DNA of 64,000 nt. It comes from Mytilinidion resinicola. Lineage: Eukaryota; Ascomycota; Dothideomycetes; Mytilinidiales; Mytilinidiaceae. The notes beneath the pieces are model-generated. The model did no database searches. It saw only the letters and a program-made list of their open reading frames with translations, and was not told where the DNA came from. Positions 49,110 through 59,692 of this stretch are shown one piece after another (positions within the stretch are counted from its first letter, which is position 1; the number at the start of each line of letters is the position of its first letter). The translations under genes were made by a program, and so were the position numbers. The stretch lies in the NCBI RefSeq assembly GCF_010093595.1, contig NW_022985462.1, positions 560,534 through 624,533 on the forward strand. The letters run 5' to 3'.

Positions 49110-52100
49110 TCACACCACCCTCGTGAAATTCCCCGGAAACAGCCCCTTGGCGCCCGCATAACACCCCCAGAACCAATCCCCATTAATATCCTCCGCCTCC
49201 CTGATCTCCGCAAACTTCGGAAACATCAACTCATCCTCGACCCCCTCGCGCGGAAACCTCGCCCACAGCGCCACAACCCTCAACCCGACGCCCCCATCCG
49301 GCGGAAACCTCCCCGGCGTCCCAAGCCCCAGCTTCGCGCCGCCCCCAGCCACACCACCACCACCACCACCACCACCACTAACCCCCCTACTCTTCCGCAC
49401 CGTCCCATCCACATCCTTCCAGCTCCAATTCGGCGTCCCACCCACGTCCGCATTCGCGCCCCGCGTCCGCACCGCCTGCGAGTCCAGCCCGTCCTCGTCG
49501 CGCAGCGCCAAGCCGCCGACCAGGTCGCGCGACACGACGCGCCGCTGCCCGCCGGCGCGGTCCTCGAAGCCCACGACCACCATGCGGTGCCCGCGCAGGC
49601 AGCGCCGCCAGCCCTGCGGCCCGTTCTCGGCCGCGATGCGCCCCGACGCCACCAGGCCGTGGTAGCAGGGCGTGCAGATGTCGTAGTCGCCACGCTGGCA
49701 GCGCGGGCAGTGGAAGCGCGTGTGTGAGGGTGGGATAGGGTACGTGCAGATGTCGCAGCAGGTGCTGAAGGTGAGCGGGCGGTAGAGTTGGTTCGCGAGG
49801 GGCGTGGCGCCGGGGCCGCGGATTAGGGAGGCGGATTTGGGGGTTAGGGGGGGCGTGGAGGGGGTTGGGGAAGGGTGGAGACTGGGTGTGGACGGGGCGG
49901 AGGTGGTGGTGGAGGTGGGTTTGGGAAGCGGATTGTGGGAGAGGGGGAGGAGGGGGTGCGTGCAGTGGCGGCCTTGGTTGACGCAGTCGTTGCAGAAGCC
50001 CCAGCCGCCTTCGTTGCAGATGTCGCACTTCCAGTAGCAGGACGAGGCGAAGGCGGAGCACATGTCGCAGAAGACGCCGGATTCGAGGCGCCGCGCTGGG
50101 CCTTGGTCCGCTGTTGTGGGTCGAGGCTCTGGTGGCATGTTGGAGGGTCGTTTGTATCGGTGGCCGACGAGGACGTGAGGCTGTTCGTAGTTGGCAGGGT
50201 GGCCTCCAGGAGGCGCTTTTTGTTCAAAATTCCTCCAGGCGGCGTGCCCAAAGCCGAACCAGTGCTTGCAGCCTTTGCTCGATCTATAGCAATCTAGACA
50301 AATGTTGTAGTTGCCATTGTCGCATAGTGCGCAGTTGTAGTGGAGGTCGTATTCAATGTGTGTTTTACCACATCTATTACAGACTATTTCGGGTTCTGGG
50401 TACAGAGTTGGCGGTGCAAATACGCTGGTCCCAGTGGAAGTCGCCGGTCTGGCGTCGGCGGCAGATGGCTCGGTAGTCGCCCGCGGTACTCCAAGAGCAG
50501 GAGAACTGTTGTTCGTAGGTTGAGCTGGTCTTGCATGCGTTGGGTCTGTGGTTCGACGAGATGAGGAGTTGGGTGATGGATTGATGACGGTTGATGGAGG
50601 GAGACTCGACAATGGACTTTCTGTGTTCACGTTGAAGGCCGACCGTCTTGGAGAATTAGGATTAGATGATGAGGTATGGGTGTTGAGACTGCTTCGGAAC
50701 TGCCTTGCCTCTGGGTCAGTGGTGCTCCGATCATTCTGTGACATACGCCGTCTCCGAGGAGGATTGGCCTCAGATGACGACGGCCGGTCATTGAGTTCAC
50801 CGGCAGAGCGAGCAGCTTGCCTCGAAGAGGTAACAGACAGAGAATTAGGTGCATCTACGCGAGCAGATGAGCGAGTGCTGCCTTGACTGGAAGATCTGCG
50901 ATGATGTGCCCGACCGTTGTTGTTCGCGGCATCAATTAGACCAGGACGGGATACAGGAGGGCGTGATGAGTTCGGGGACGGCAAAGCGAGAACGGCGCTT
51001 TCTGACCGACCATGAGGCCTCCTGCGTGTCTGTTCCCCATCAACTCGTATTGGCTGAGGAGCAGAGGCTCTCGAGGAGCTTCGACTGTCGAGAGTTGCGG
51101 GTGATGGGAGAGTCGCTGGCGGGGATGGGAGAGCCGTTTCAACTCGGCCCTCTCCCGTATGGCGCTCTTGCCTTTCTGCTCTCTGCTGCTGTCTTTCTCT
51201 CTGCCGTCTCCGGTATGCCTGAGCTATTCTCTCGCTGATCTCATCTTCCTGAGCCACATCGATGTTGGCGAGATCGATGCCGTCCAGGAGCCCCTCCTCC
51301 ATGATCTGCCTCATGATCTCCTCTTCCATCTCTTGCGAGTCTAAATCCGAGGCGCTGAGAAGGGATCTAAGACTTGATTGGTGTTCCACATGCCGTGCCG
51401 GTACATGATCCCGTGAGGACCGTGAAGGCTCAGGCGGGTTCCTGCTCGAGTCTCTCGTCCTCGGCCTCCTCCCATCGGGGTCTCTGGAGTCGCGACTTCT
51501 TTCCCTACTCCGATCCCTTCTCCTACGCTCTCTAGGAGCTTCTAGCCCACCGCTCGATATGCCTGCCTCCCTCAAGCTAAGCTGCTGGGCCTCCGCTATC
51601 AATCTGCGCTCTTCGTCCGCACCAGGGTCTTCCCGCTTCCTGAGCTTTGGCAGTACATTCTCCCCAGGTTTGTACTTCCTGTCCTGATCGTCCTTATCCT
51701 GCTGCGACTTTCCCCGGTCCGGATGCGCCTGCAAATACATGTCTAGGAGTGTCGTGACGGAGGCATTGTGGCGCGTGTCTCGCACCGACGCCCGGCATGA
51801 CGGGCAGGTATACGGATGGATCGAGGTCGCACTTGAAGCCTGGAAATGGAACCATTCTTTCAAGCACGCGCCGCAGAAGGTATGGAGGCAATCGAGGAGG
51901 GTGAGGGGTTGGTAAAGGACGTCTGTACAGATCTAGGACTCGCATTAGCAGGAGGACCCTGGAAACGACACCGTAGGACCGAACACCACCAAAAGAGAGC
52001 ATAGAACAACATAGAAGCCTTTATGTAGTGAATAAAATGTCTCAATCTCCCGCTGAGACACAACATCAAGCTTTGGTCTTGAACCTGGCTGTTGCTCTGC

Positions 52101-52200
52101 TCCCTCATGACGTTGACGTGCCCCTCTACACAGACCAACTTACCGAACAGCTCAGCTCCTTCTCTAGATCCATCATCCCAGTCTTTTCTTCCTCGGCCAT
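49110..52200 (-). CDS. RING / triple ZZ-type / SH3 protein, likely E3 ubiquitin ligase
   Basis: Exons are 52200-52144 and 51932-49110 (959 aa), with a 211-nt intron placed inside the RING (EKELSCS-ICTDVLYQPL). The RING finger is complete C3HC4: C18, C21, C34, H36, C39, C42, C62, C65. A long middle region of about 400 residues is rich in Arg, Ser and Pro with a charged coil (ERIAQAYRRRQRERQQQRAERQ). Three ZZ-like modules follow: CNRCGKTHIEYDLHYNC and on; CDMCSAFASSCYWKCDIC and on; CDICTYPIPPSHTRFHCPRC and on. After a poly-Gly patch the C-terminal 55 residues form an SH3 domain (ALWARFPREG...DELMF, DWFWG, GLFPGNF). The set suggests a scaffold ligase that recruits Pro-rich partners. The target is unknown. 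Confidence 0.88.
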
Positions 52201-52435
52201 GGTGCCTCTCGCTCGCCCGGTGGCAGCAAACCCGTCGAGCTGTAGACTTGTTGTAGGGGAAGGAAATTGGGGATGTTCCCAGCGGCGTCAGTCAGCCTTT
52301 TAGAATAGGACGCCATCAGCTTGGCGATTGGGTGAACGTCGTTGCGGTGAGCGGAAGCCTTCCATCGCCACAGATACGCCATCAACTTGACAACGACACT
52401 GTTCGGGGTACCTTTATGGGCTTTTGGCACTTAGA
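52201..52435. other. Short promoter region of the RING/ZZ/SH3 gene
   Basis: About 235 bp between the start codon and the edge of the repeat array, so the array abuts the promoter. Confidence 0.5.
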
Positions 52436-53225
52436 GCACGATGTGAAGGCTGATACAGTGCATGATAGACTGTCTTTTGGCTGAAGGATTACGTGCTAGC
52501 CGGGCTACTCCATACGGTGGTATCAAGCGAGCAAGAGGTAGCTGACGCAGTAGTATATCCGTGTGCCTTAACTTACGACTTGTTCTAAATTATGATCTGG
52601 AAGAGGAAGAGAAGGCGCGTAGCTTACAGTGTCGCGTTCTTCACATCACCATGCGAGATTTTGAATACACCTAGGAGACCTCCTAGGGTACCACTATACT
52701 GGCAATTCACTAGACATAGCTACTCCTCTCAAAAGATAGTATTTCCATGATGCTGGAGGCCATGTAAAGGTTGACGCGGTTCGAATCAGACATCCTGCTA
52801 ACCGATCTGGTACCCTCACTACTCCTTGCAGTGTTATTGGGCCAGCAAAAGCGAAGCATTAACTGCAGTGTATTCGTGTGCCTAGACCTAAAACCTGGTC
52901 TATATCACGATGTGAAAGAAGAATATGAGATGTTTCATTTACAGCTCCAAGTCTTTTACATCACTATTCTATGCAGGATTCAGAATACGTTCAGGAAACC
53001 TCTTAGATTACCGCTCTGCTGGCAATCAACCAGACACAGCTACTCAATTCTGACTACGCCGCAGCCTTCAACAATAGCTTGAAACTACACCGTAACAACG
53101 AAGGTGTTGCCGCGGTACGAAAAATCTTGATGGTCTCCGGCACCAACCGATGTGCTAAAACACAGGATGTAAAGGATCACGCCGTGGATATCAGGCTCTC
53201 TCTAGTCCGTGGGGCGGATACCTCC
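52436..53225. repeat. Left part of the MITE-derived array (irregular units)
   Basis: Starts with GATGTGAAGGCTG, then CTAGCCGGGCTACTCC and CATACGGTGGTATCAAGCGA; a degenerate MITE right end follows (GTAGTATATCCGTGTGCC...ACTTACGACTTG). A second unit is at about 52765-52900. A larger segment is duplicated: 52640-52731 and 52962-53055 share the order TCAC, GAATAC, TTAG/CTAG, CTGGCAAT, AGACA, AGCTACTC. Confidence 0.75.
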
Positions 53226-53228
53226 TAG

Positions 53229-54006
53229 CTACCTCCTAGCTAGGCCTAGTTCGTTCGATTCCGCAGCGACGAGCTCTTCGGCGTCAAACTCAAAGTCTTC
53301 TTCGTCGTCATCAGGATCGACGTCTTCCTCCAAGTCCGATTCGTCGTTCTCCAAGTCATCTTCGGAATCATAATCGTCATCCTCGAAGCCATCTTCGGAA
53401 TCAAAAGTTCGTGATGATACTACCGCTATCACAAGACAGGAGAACCTTTGCAGCTTCCTTGAAGTTGAAGCTTTGTTGGAGTGAGAGAATCGCTCCTGCA
53501 ATGTCACGCACTTGTTCCGACTTGACTTCCTTGACCACTGCATTCGACATCTCCGGGACTTTGTGCAGGGCGTTATGGATCTTCTTGGCATAGCGAATAT
53601 ATTCCTCCATAGACTTTTCGCCCTGAGACAGATGCAGGAAGTCCTCGATTGCTCTCTCGACGTCGCCATTATCTTGTTTGTTCTGCATCCAATCCTCCAG
53701 AGATTTACAGAGGAGATTAAAGTCGTTCTCGGTTTCGGACGTGGCATTCTCGTAATGTTTCTTGGCTTCACCCCCGAGGTGGTCGATCAGATCCATCAGC
53801 TTCAATTCCCGCCGGTCCTCTTCGTCTGTGTAATGCCTTAGGAGAGGTGTGAGACGAAGTCTCAACCGGCGTAGGAATTGGGCGAGATCCTCGCCTGGTT
53901 CGCCATTGAAGGTAGGCACGGTCATCAGCGTGTTCATCGTGGTGGTCGTAAATGTTGAAGGTTCTTTCAGAATTAGCAATATCGAAGGTCCATTCGTTGC
54001 TCGCAT
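53229..54006 (-). CDS. Retrotransposon gag-like ORF with acidic tail in another frame
   Basis: The main ORF (54006-53401, 201 aa) holds a gag-type core: PTFNGEPGEDLAQFLRRLRLR, then HLGGEAKKHYENA, FNLLCKSLEDWM, and FLHLSQGEKSMEEYIRYAKK, the order seen in Retrotrans_gag proteins of LTR elements. It stops at 53401-53403. An Asp/Glu-rich tail (DSEDGFEDDDYDSEDD and on, to NELGLARR) continues in the +1 frame to 53229. A 31-nt GT-AG interval (GTAGTATC...CCGAAG) would join them in frame; otherwise a frameshift is needed. No protease, reverse transcriptase, integrase or LTR is visible nearby, so this is a gag fragment or a captured gag-like gene. It interrupts the tandem array. Neither end shows a clear target duplication. 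Confidence 0.65.
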
Positions 54007-54215
54007 TAATATTCCTAGTAGGTGAGGTTAGTAAACTGGCTAGATTGCAATTTAAGTTCAATTTAAACTAGACTGGCCGGATAAAAATAAGGATTGAATG
54101 GGACTGGCCGCTTATAACCGTGGATCGTCTCTGCATGCCCAACCGAGGCTAGCATGGCCATCCTGAGGGGCGTCTGGCCAATATACGGAGCCTCAAAACT
54201 GGGGTTTTCAATACG

Positions 54216-57200
54216 GAAATAGCGTATGCGAATGTAAAGGTTCGTGCGATGGAGATCAGACTGTCTTTTGACAGGACGGTTACCTGCTGATTAGGCTGCC
54301 CCTTACGGTGGTTTTGAGCGCGCAGAAGAAACACCTAGGGGCTGTCTATTATTCTAGAGCTTCGAGCTTCAACACATGCTCAATATCAAGCCGTAGCGAC
54401 GAATCGACTGCGGCATCGCAAATAGTCTCAAGGGTCTCCTGTACTATCCAACGTGCTAAAAAGCGGGATGTCAAGATGGGCGTCACGTATGTCTAACTAC
54501 ATTTTGGCTTAATAGCTACCACATAGCTGGGCTGCCCCTTACAGTGATATTAAGCTTGCAAAGGTAACGCCTAGTAGCTGCGTATTAGGATAAGCTGCGA
54601 CCTTCGACGCAGGCTTGAAATCGGACCGCCGAAACTGGGGAATCGAATCGTATTGACGAATGGACTGTGGTACGGTAAGCAGCCTTGAGGGCTCCTACAC
54701 TAGCTAATGTGCCGAAGAACAGGACGTAAAGATTCGTGTGATGGAGGTATTGCGGTGCTGTGAATAATCTTGAAAACCTCCTACACTATCTAACGTACTG
54801 AGAGCAGGATGTAAAGATCTATACTGCGCATATCAAACTTCCCTTTGACGGGACGGTCGCTTGCTGGCTGAGCTATTCCTTACGGTGGTGTTGAGTGTGC
54901 AAAGGTAGTACCGCTTGGCGATACATTCGTGCGCTGTGCTCTATAGTTTTGGATACGATCTCAAGGTTAGTGGACTGTATATTGGACTTCTTTTTAGCCA
55001 ACTAGCTACCTGCTAACTGAGCTACTCCTAACAGTGCGTTAGGCGTGCAAATTCAATGCCGAACATTAATTTTTCTGTGCGCATACCACCACAGTTTCTC
55101 GGGAACGATGTAAAGGTTAGTAGATCGCATATTAAAATTCTTTTTGGCAACCCAGCTACTCGCTCGCTGAGCTACTCTTTAAGATGGCGTCAAACGTGCA
55201 AGAGTAATACTAAGCATCGAAATTTTCGCATCCATAGCACTATAGTTGCTTGGGCACGACGTGAACGCTCGTGGACCGCATATTGGACTTCCTTTTGGCA
55301 GCCCAGCTACCTGCTAATGGAGCTACTGCTTCCGGCAGTATTAAGCGTGCAAATTAAACCCTAAGCAACGTTAGATTTGTATACCTTGTCCTTTAATTTC
55401 TCGGTTACAATATAGATGTTAGTACACTGCATATCGGACTTCCTTTTGGCTACCCAGCTACCTGCTAGCTAAGGTAATCCTTATGGCGACGTTCAGCTTG
55501 CAAAGAAAGCGTCCATCAGCGGCATATAGCGTGTCTAAGCCTACGTCTACTCTAGTAAAATGTAATAGTTAACGCGGTAAGAATTAGACCGCCCTTTAGC
55601 TAACCTGCTGCTTGCCCGCTAGGCCGCTTCTCACGGCGGCGTAGAGCGAGCAAGAGAGCAATAAGACCTATCACGTTCACGGGCTCATACTTAGGGCCAC
55701 TCCAAATACAATGTAACGATCAGGACAATGGAAAGAAGACATCCTCTTAAACGAACAACGACCTGATCGCTGAGCCACTCCTTACAGTGGCGTCGACCGT
55801 GCAAAGGTAATGCATAGGAGTAATATATCCGCGTGTCAAACTCTACAATCAGAAGAACACAATGTAATGCTTGATGCCCTATATATTAGACCTGCTTTTG
55901 ACCGAACGGCTGCCAGCTAGCTGAGCTACTCCATACAGTCGTATCAAACGGGCAAGAATATAGCGGGGGCAGAGAGATATTAGAGTACTCGGGAAAATCC
56001 GAACTAAATACTATGTGAGGATTGATGCACTAGATATTGAACTCGCTTTTGACTGAACGACTGCCGGCTAGCTGAACTACTCCATACGGTCGTATCAAGC
56101 GCACAAGAACGCAGCCCGAGTAGAGGGATATCGGAAGTCTTTGAAAATGCTAAACTGACGTGGTGCTAAAATTGGGGCAGTGGAAATCAGGCTTTCTTTT
56201 GACTGAACGACTGCCGACCAGCTGAGCTACTCTATACGGTCGTATTAAGCACGCAAGAACGCAGCGTAAGTAGAGGGATATCGGGAGTCTTTAAAAAAGC
56301 CGAAACTACATGATGCAAAGATTGGGGCAATGGAAATCAGGCTTCCTTTTGGCGGGACAACTACCCGTTAGCTGAGAGGCTCCTTACAGCGGCGTTGAGC
56401 GTGCAGGAGTATAGCCTAAGCAGAGGAACATTGGGAGCTATTAGAAAAGCTAAATCGAAGTGATGTAAAGGCTAGGGCAGTGAGTATTAGGCTTCCTTTT
56501 GACTGAACAGCTATGTATTAGCTAAGCCTCTTCTTACAGCGGTGACGAGCATGCAAGAGGGTAGTTTAATAAAAAGGATATTAGAGTACTTTAATGAAGC
56601 TGAACACCGTGGAAGTCACCCTACATTTCAACCAACTAGCCACGTGAATACCAGGCCACTCCACACAGTGCTATCAAACGAGCAATAGCATCCCTCGATG
56701 TGTCGGATATGGGGGCCCATTGGAAAAGAAGAACACGAAATGATGTAAAGGTTAGGGCAGTAGAAACCAGCCTACATTTTGGTTAACCAGTGACGTACTC
56801 ACCGGGCTACTGCACACAGCGCTATCGAACGAGCAAGAGTGTCTCCAGATACGAGGTAAATGGGTGTGCTTCGAAAATCTGGAAACGGTACGATGTCAAG
56901 GCGGAAGCAGTGCAAGTTGAACTGCCTCTTAACCAACCTGTCAGCTGCTCGCTGGGCTACCCCGTGCAGTACTATCGAATGAGCAAGAGCCCCCCCCCAA
57001 TAAGATGGATACTTGGGACCTTAGAAAAGCCTGGGAATAGTACAATGTCACGATTGGAACAATCAAGATTAGACTACCTTTTGGCCCGTTAGCTCATCGA
57101 CAGTCAGGCTACTTCTAACAGTGCTAGCGAACAAGCACGAGACTTCTCCGGTACAAAGGATATTGGAGCATCTAGAAAAACATAAGAACGGTACGATGTC

Positions 57201-57530
57201 ACGGCTATAGCAGTGGAGATTGGACTATCATTTGGCTGATTGGCTCATAGATAGCTGGGTTCCTTCTAACAGTGCTATGGAATGAGTAAGAGAGACCTCC
57301 AATACGAAGAATGACATAATGTCAAATTTGAAGCAGTAAATATCAGAATACCCTTTGACCGGCCAGCTTATCAGTAGCTGGGATACTTCTAACAATGCTA
57401 ACGAACGAGTAGGAGAGTTCCCCGACGCGACGGATATCTGGGTACTTGGAAAAAGCGGATAAATGTGCCATGTCGAGTTAAAGCAGCGGAGGTCGGGCTC
57501 TCTTTCAGTCAGTTCGCTACTTACTAGCCG
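54216..57530. repeat. Array section with units of about 150 bp
   Basis: About 20 degenerate units. Each has a GATGTAAAGGTT-like block, a CTTCCTTTTGGC-like block, a CTAGCTGAGCTACTCC-like core and then TTACAGTGGTGTCGAGCGTG followed by CAAGAG. Successive cores lie near 55018, 55168, 55319, 55469, 55619, 55771, 55921, 56073, 56221, 56373, 56522, 56655, 56800, 56955, 57105, 57250, 57380 and 57528. Between cores the longer units carry a region resembling the MITE right end (for example GATACATTCGTGCGCTG at about 54937). No coding capacity. Confidence 0.85.
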
Positions 57531-59330
57531 GGCTGCTCCTTACAGTAGTGTCGAGCGTACAAAAGTGAGGAACACGATGTAAAGGTCGATACGGCGGGAA
57601 CTGGAGTTCCCTTTGGCCGGTCAACTTATTAATAGCTGGGCTACTTCTTACAACGCTATCAAGATTGCAAAAGCAAAGAAAATGATGTAACGGTCGATAC
57701 AGTAGGAATTGGGGTTCCTTTTAATCAGTTCACTACCTACTAGCTGGGGGACTCCTTACGGCGGTGATGAGCGTGCAAAAGCAGAGAACACGATGTAAAG
57801 GTTAATACGGTGGGAATTGCACACCTTTTGGCGAGTCGGCTACCTACTAGCTGGGATACCCCTTACGGCGGTGAAGAGCGTACGAAAACACAGCACACGA
57901 TGTAAAGGTCGATATAGTAGGGTTTGGATTACCTTTTGGCCGGCCATTCGTCTCATAGCTGCGCTACTCCGTACGGTGCTTTCAAGTGTGCAAAAGGGTA
58001 GAGTCCAATGTCAAGGTCAACATGGCCGGAATTAGACTACCTTTTAGCCGGCTATTCTCCTAGTAGCTGGGCCACCCCGTACGCTACTTCCAAGTGTGCA
58101 AAAGCGGAAGTCACGATGTCAAGGTCAACAGTGTAGACATTTGACTTCCTTTTGCCCGACCCAGCATCTACTAGCTGGGCTACTCCGTACGGTGCCATCT
58201 AGCATGCAAATGTGCAGAATAGGATGTAACGCTTGGTAAAATGAAAATTAGACTACCTCTTAAATAATGGGGTACCTGCTAGCGGGGCTACTCCTAACGG
58301 CGCTCTTAGGCTTGCAAAAGACGGAAAACGATGTAAAAATTAATAGAGTAGATGTCAGCTATGCTCTTGGCCGACTAGCTATATACTAGCTGGACCACTC
58401 CTAACAGTAATGTGAAGCATGCAAAAGAAAGAATACGATGTTAAGTTCAACGGAAGAGATATTAGATATCCTTTTGGCTAACTAGCTACGTGATAGCCGG
58501 GCTACTCCCCACAGTGCTATGGAGCTCGCAGAATGAAGAAAATAATGTAAAGATTGATACAATATATGTTAGATATCCTTTTAACGAACTAGCTATGTGC
58601 TAGCTGGACTACTCCCGACAGTGCTCTCAACCATGTAGAACGAAGAAATTAATGTCAAGTCCGGTGCAATACCAATCAGATATCCTTTTTACTGAGCAGC
58701 CACGTGCTAGTCGTACCACTCCTGACAGCGCTCTAAGCCAGGCAAAAGACAGAAAACGATGTAAAGATCAATGAGATAGATATGCTACATCCTTTTGGCT
58801 GACCAGCGAGCTGCTAGCGGAGCTACTCCCTGCAGTGGCATTAGACATGCTAATGATGTAGAGGTTATCATTATACGAATCAGACACCTTTTTGACGGAC
58901 TAGCTACGTGCTAGCTAGACTCCTCCTGACAGCGCTCTCAGCCATGCAAAAGGAAGAAAACAATGTAAAGCCCAACGCAATAGGAATTATACATCCTTTC
59001 AACTGGCCATTCATCTGCTGGCTACGCCGCTCCTCACAGCGTTATGAAGCATGCAAAAGGATGAAAACGATGTAAAAACCAACGCAATAGAGATTAGACA
59101 TCCTTTTGATTAACCATGCACGTGCTGGCTGGACTACTCCTAACAGTGCTATCAGGCATGCAAAAGGAAGAAAATGATGTAAAGCTCAACGCAGTAGGAA
59201 TCAAACATCCTTTTGGCTAACCATTCATCTACCGGTGGGGCTGCTCCATACGGTGGTATCGAGTATGCAAAAGTGTAGCTGGAGTAGTGATACATTCGTG
59301 TTCCAACCTATAGCCTACAGCATTTGGGGT
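57531..59330. repeat. Array section with units of about 106 bp
   Basis: About 16 units with cores near 58171, 58276, 58393, 58499, 58606, 58714, 58818, 58918, 59025, 59131 and 59238. Each has GATGTAAAG(C/G)T, an ATCCTTTTGGCT-like block and the CTAGCTGG.CTACTCC core, then CAGTGCTATCAAGCATGCAA, without the right-end-like insert of the longer units. The array closes at 59270-59320 with GTAGTGATACATTCGTGTTCC, again like the MITE right end. Confidence 0.85.
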
Positions 59331-59692
59331 TGCGGGCCATGGGACGGATGTGCATACACCACTCTGCGACCGCCTGAGGTGACTCGAGTAGGTTTCAAGC
59401 ACATTAAAATGATGGATTTGAATCGAATTTAGGTTGTTGAAAGGGCTTTGAGGGACTTCAGGCGGCGGCGGAATGGTGTATCACCATAAAATCACTCGAG
59501 CAGTGTCTAGTAAATATAAGGAAATCTTCTCTCATTCAGTATGACTCTCAGTAAACTAAGGAAACTTTTGGCCTCATCGTCCCCATAACAAGCCCCGAAG
59601 GGCACCCAATCTGGATAATAAAAGCAACTAATAGGCCAAAACACGACAAATGGGGACAGAGAGGGGAAGATATGTGCCTATTGGAGGCACGC
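59331..59692. other. Intergenic between the array and the 1310-aa gene
   Basis: 362 bp of AT-richer sequence, probably the 3' untranslated region of the minus-strand gene. No gene seen. Confidence 0.5.

Noticed and set aside
49080..49727. 215-aa plus-strand ORF rich in Pro, Arg and His
   Set aside because: Antisense to the SH3 and Gly-rich end of the RING/ZZ/SH3 gene.
52775..52800. GGTTCGAATC, a box B-like tRNA signal
   Set aside because: Occurs on the plus strand in only one unit and cannot pair with the minus-strand box A in a tRNA; chance match.
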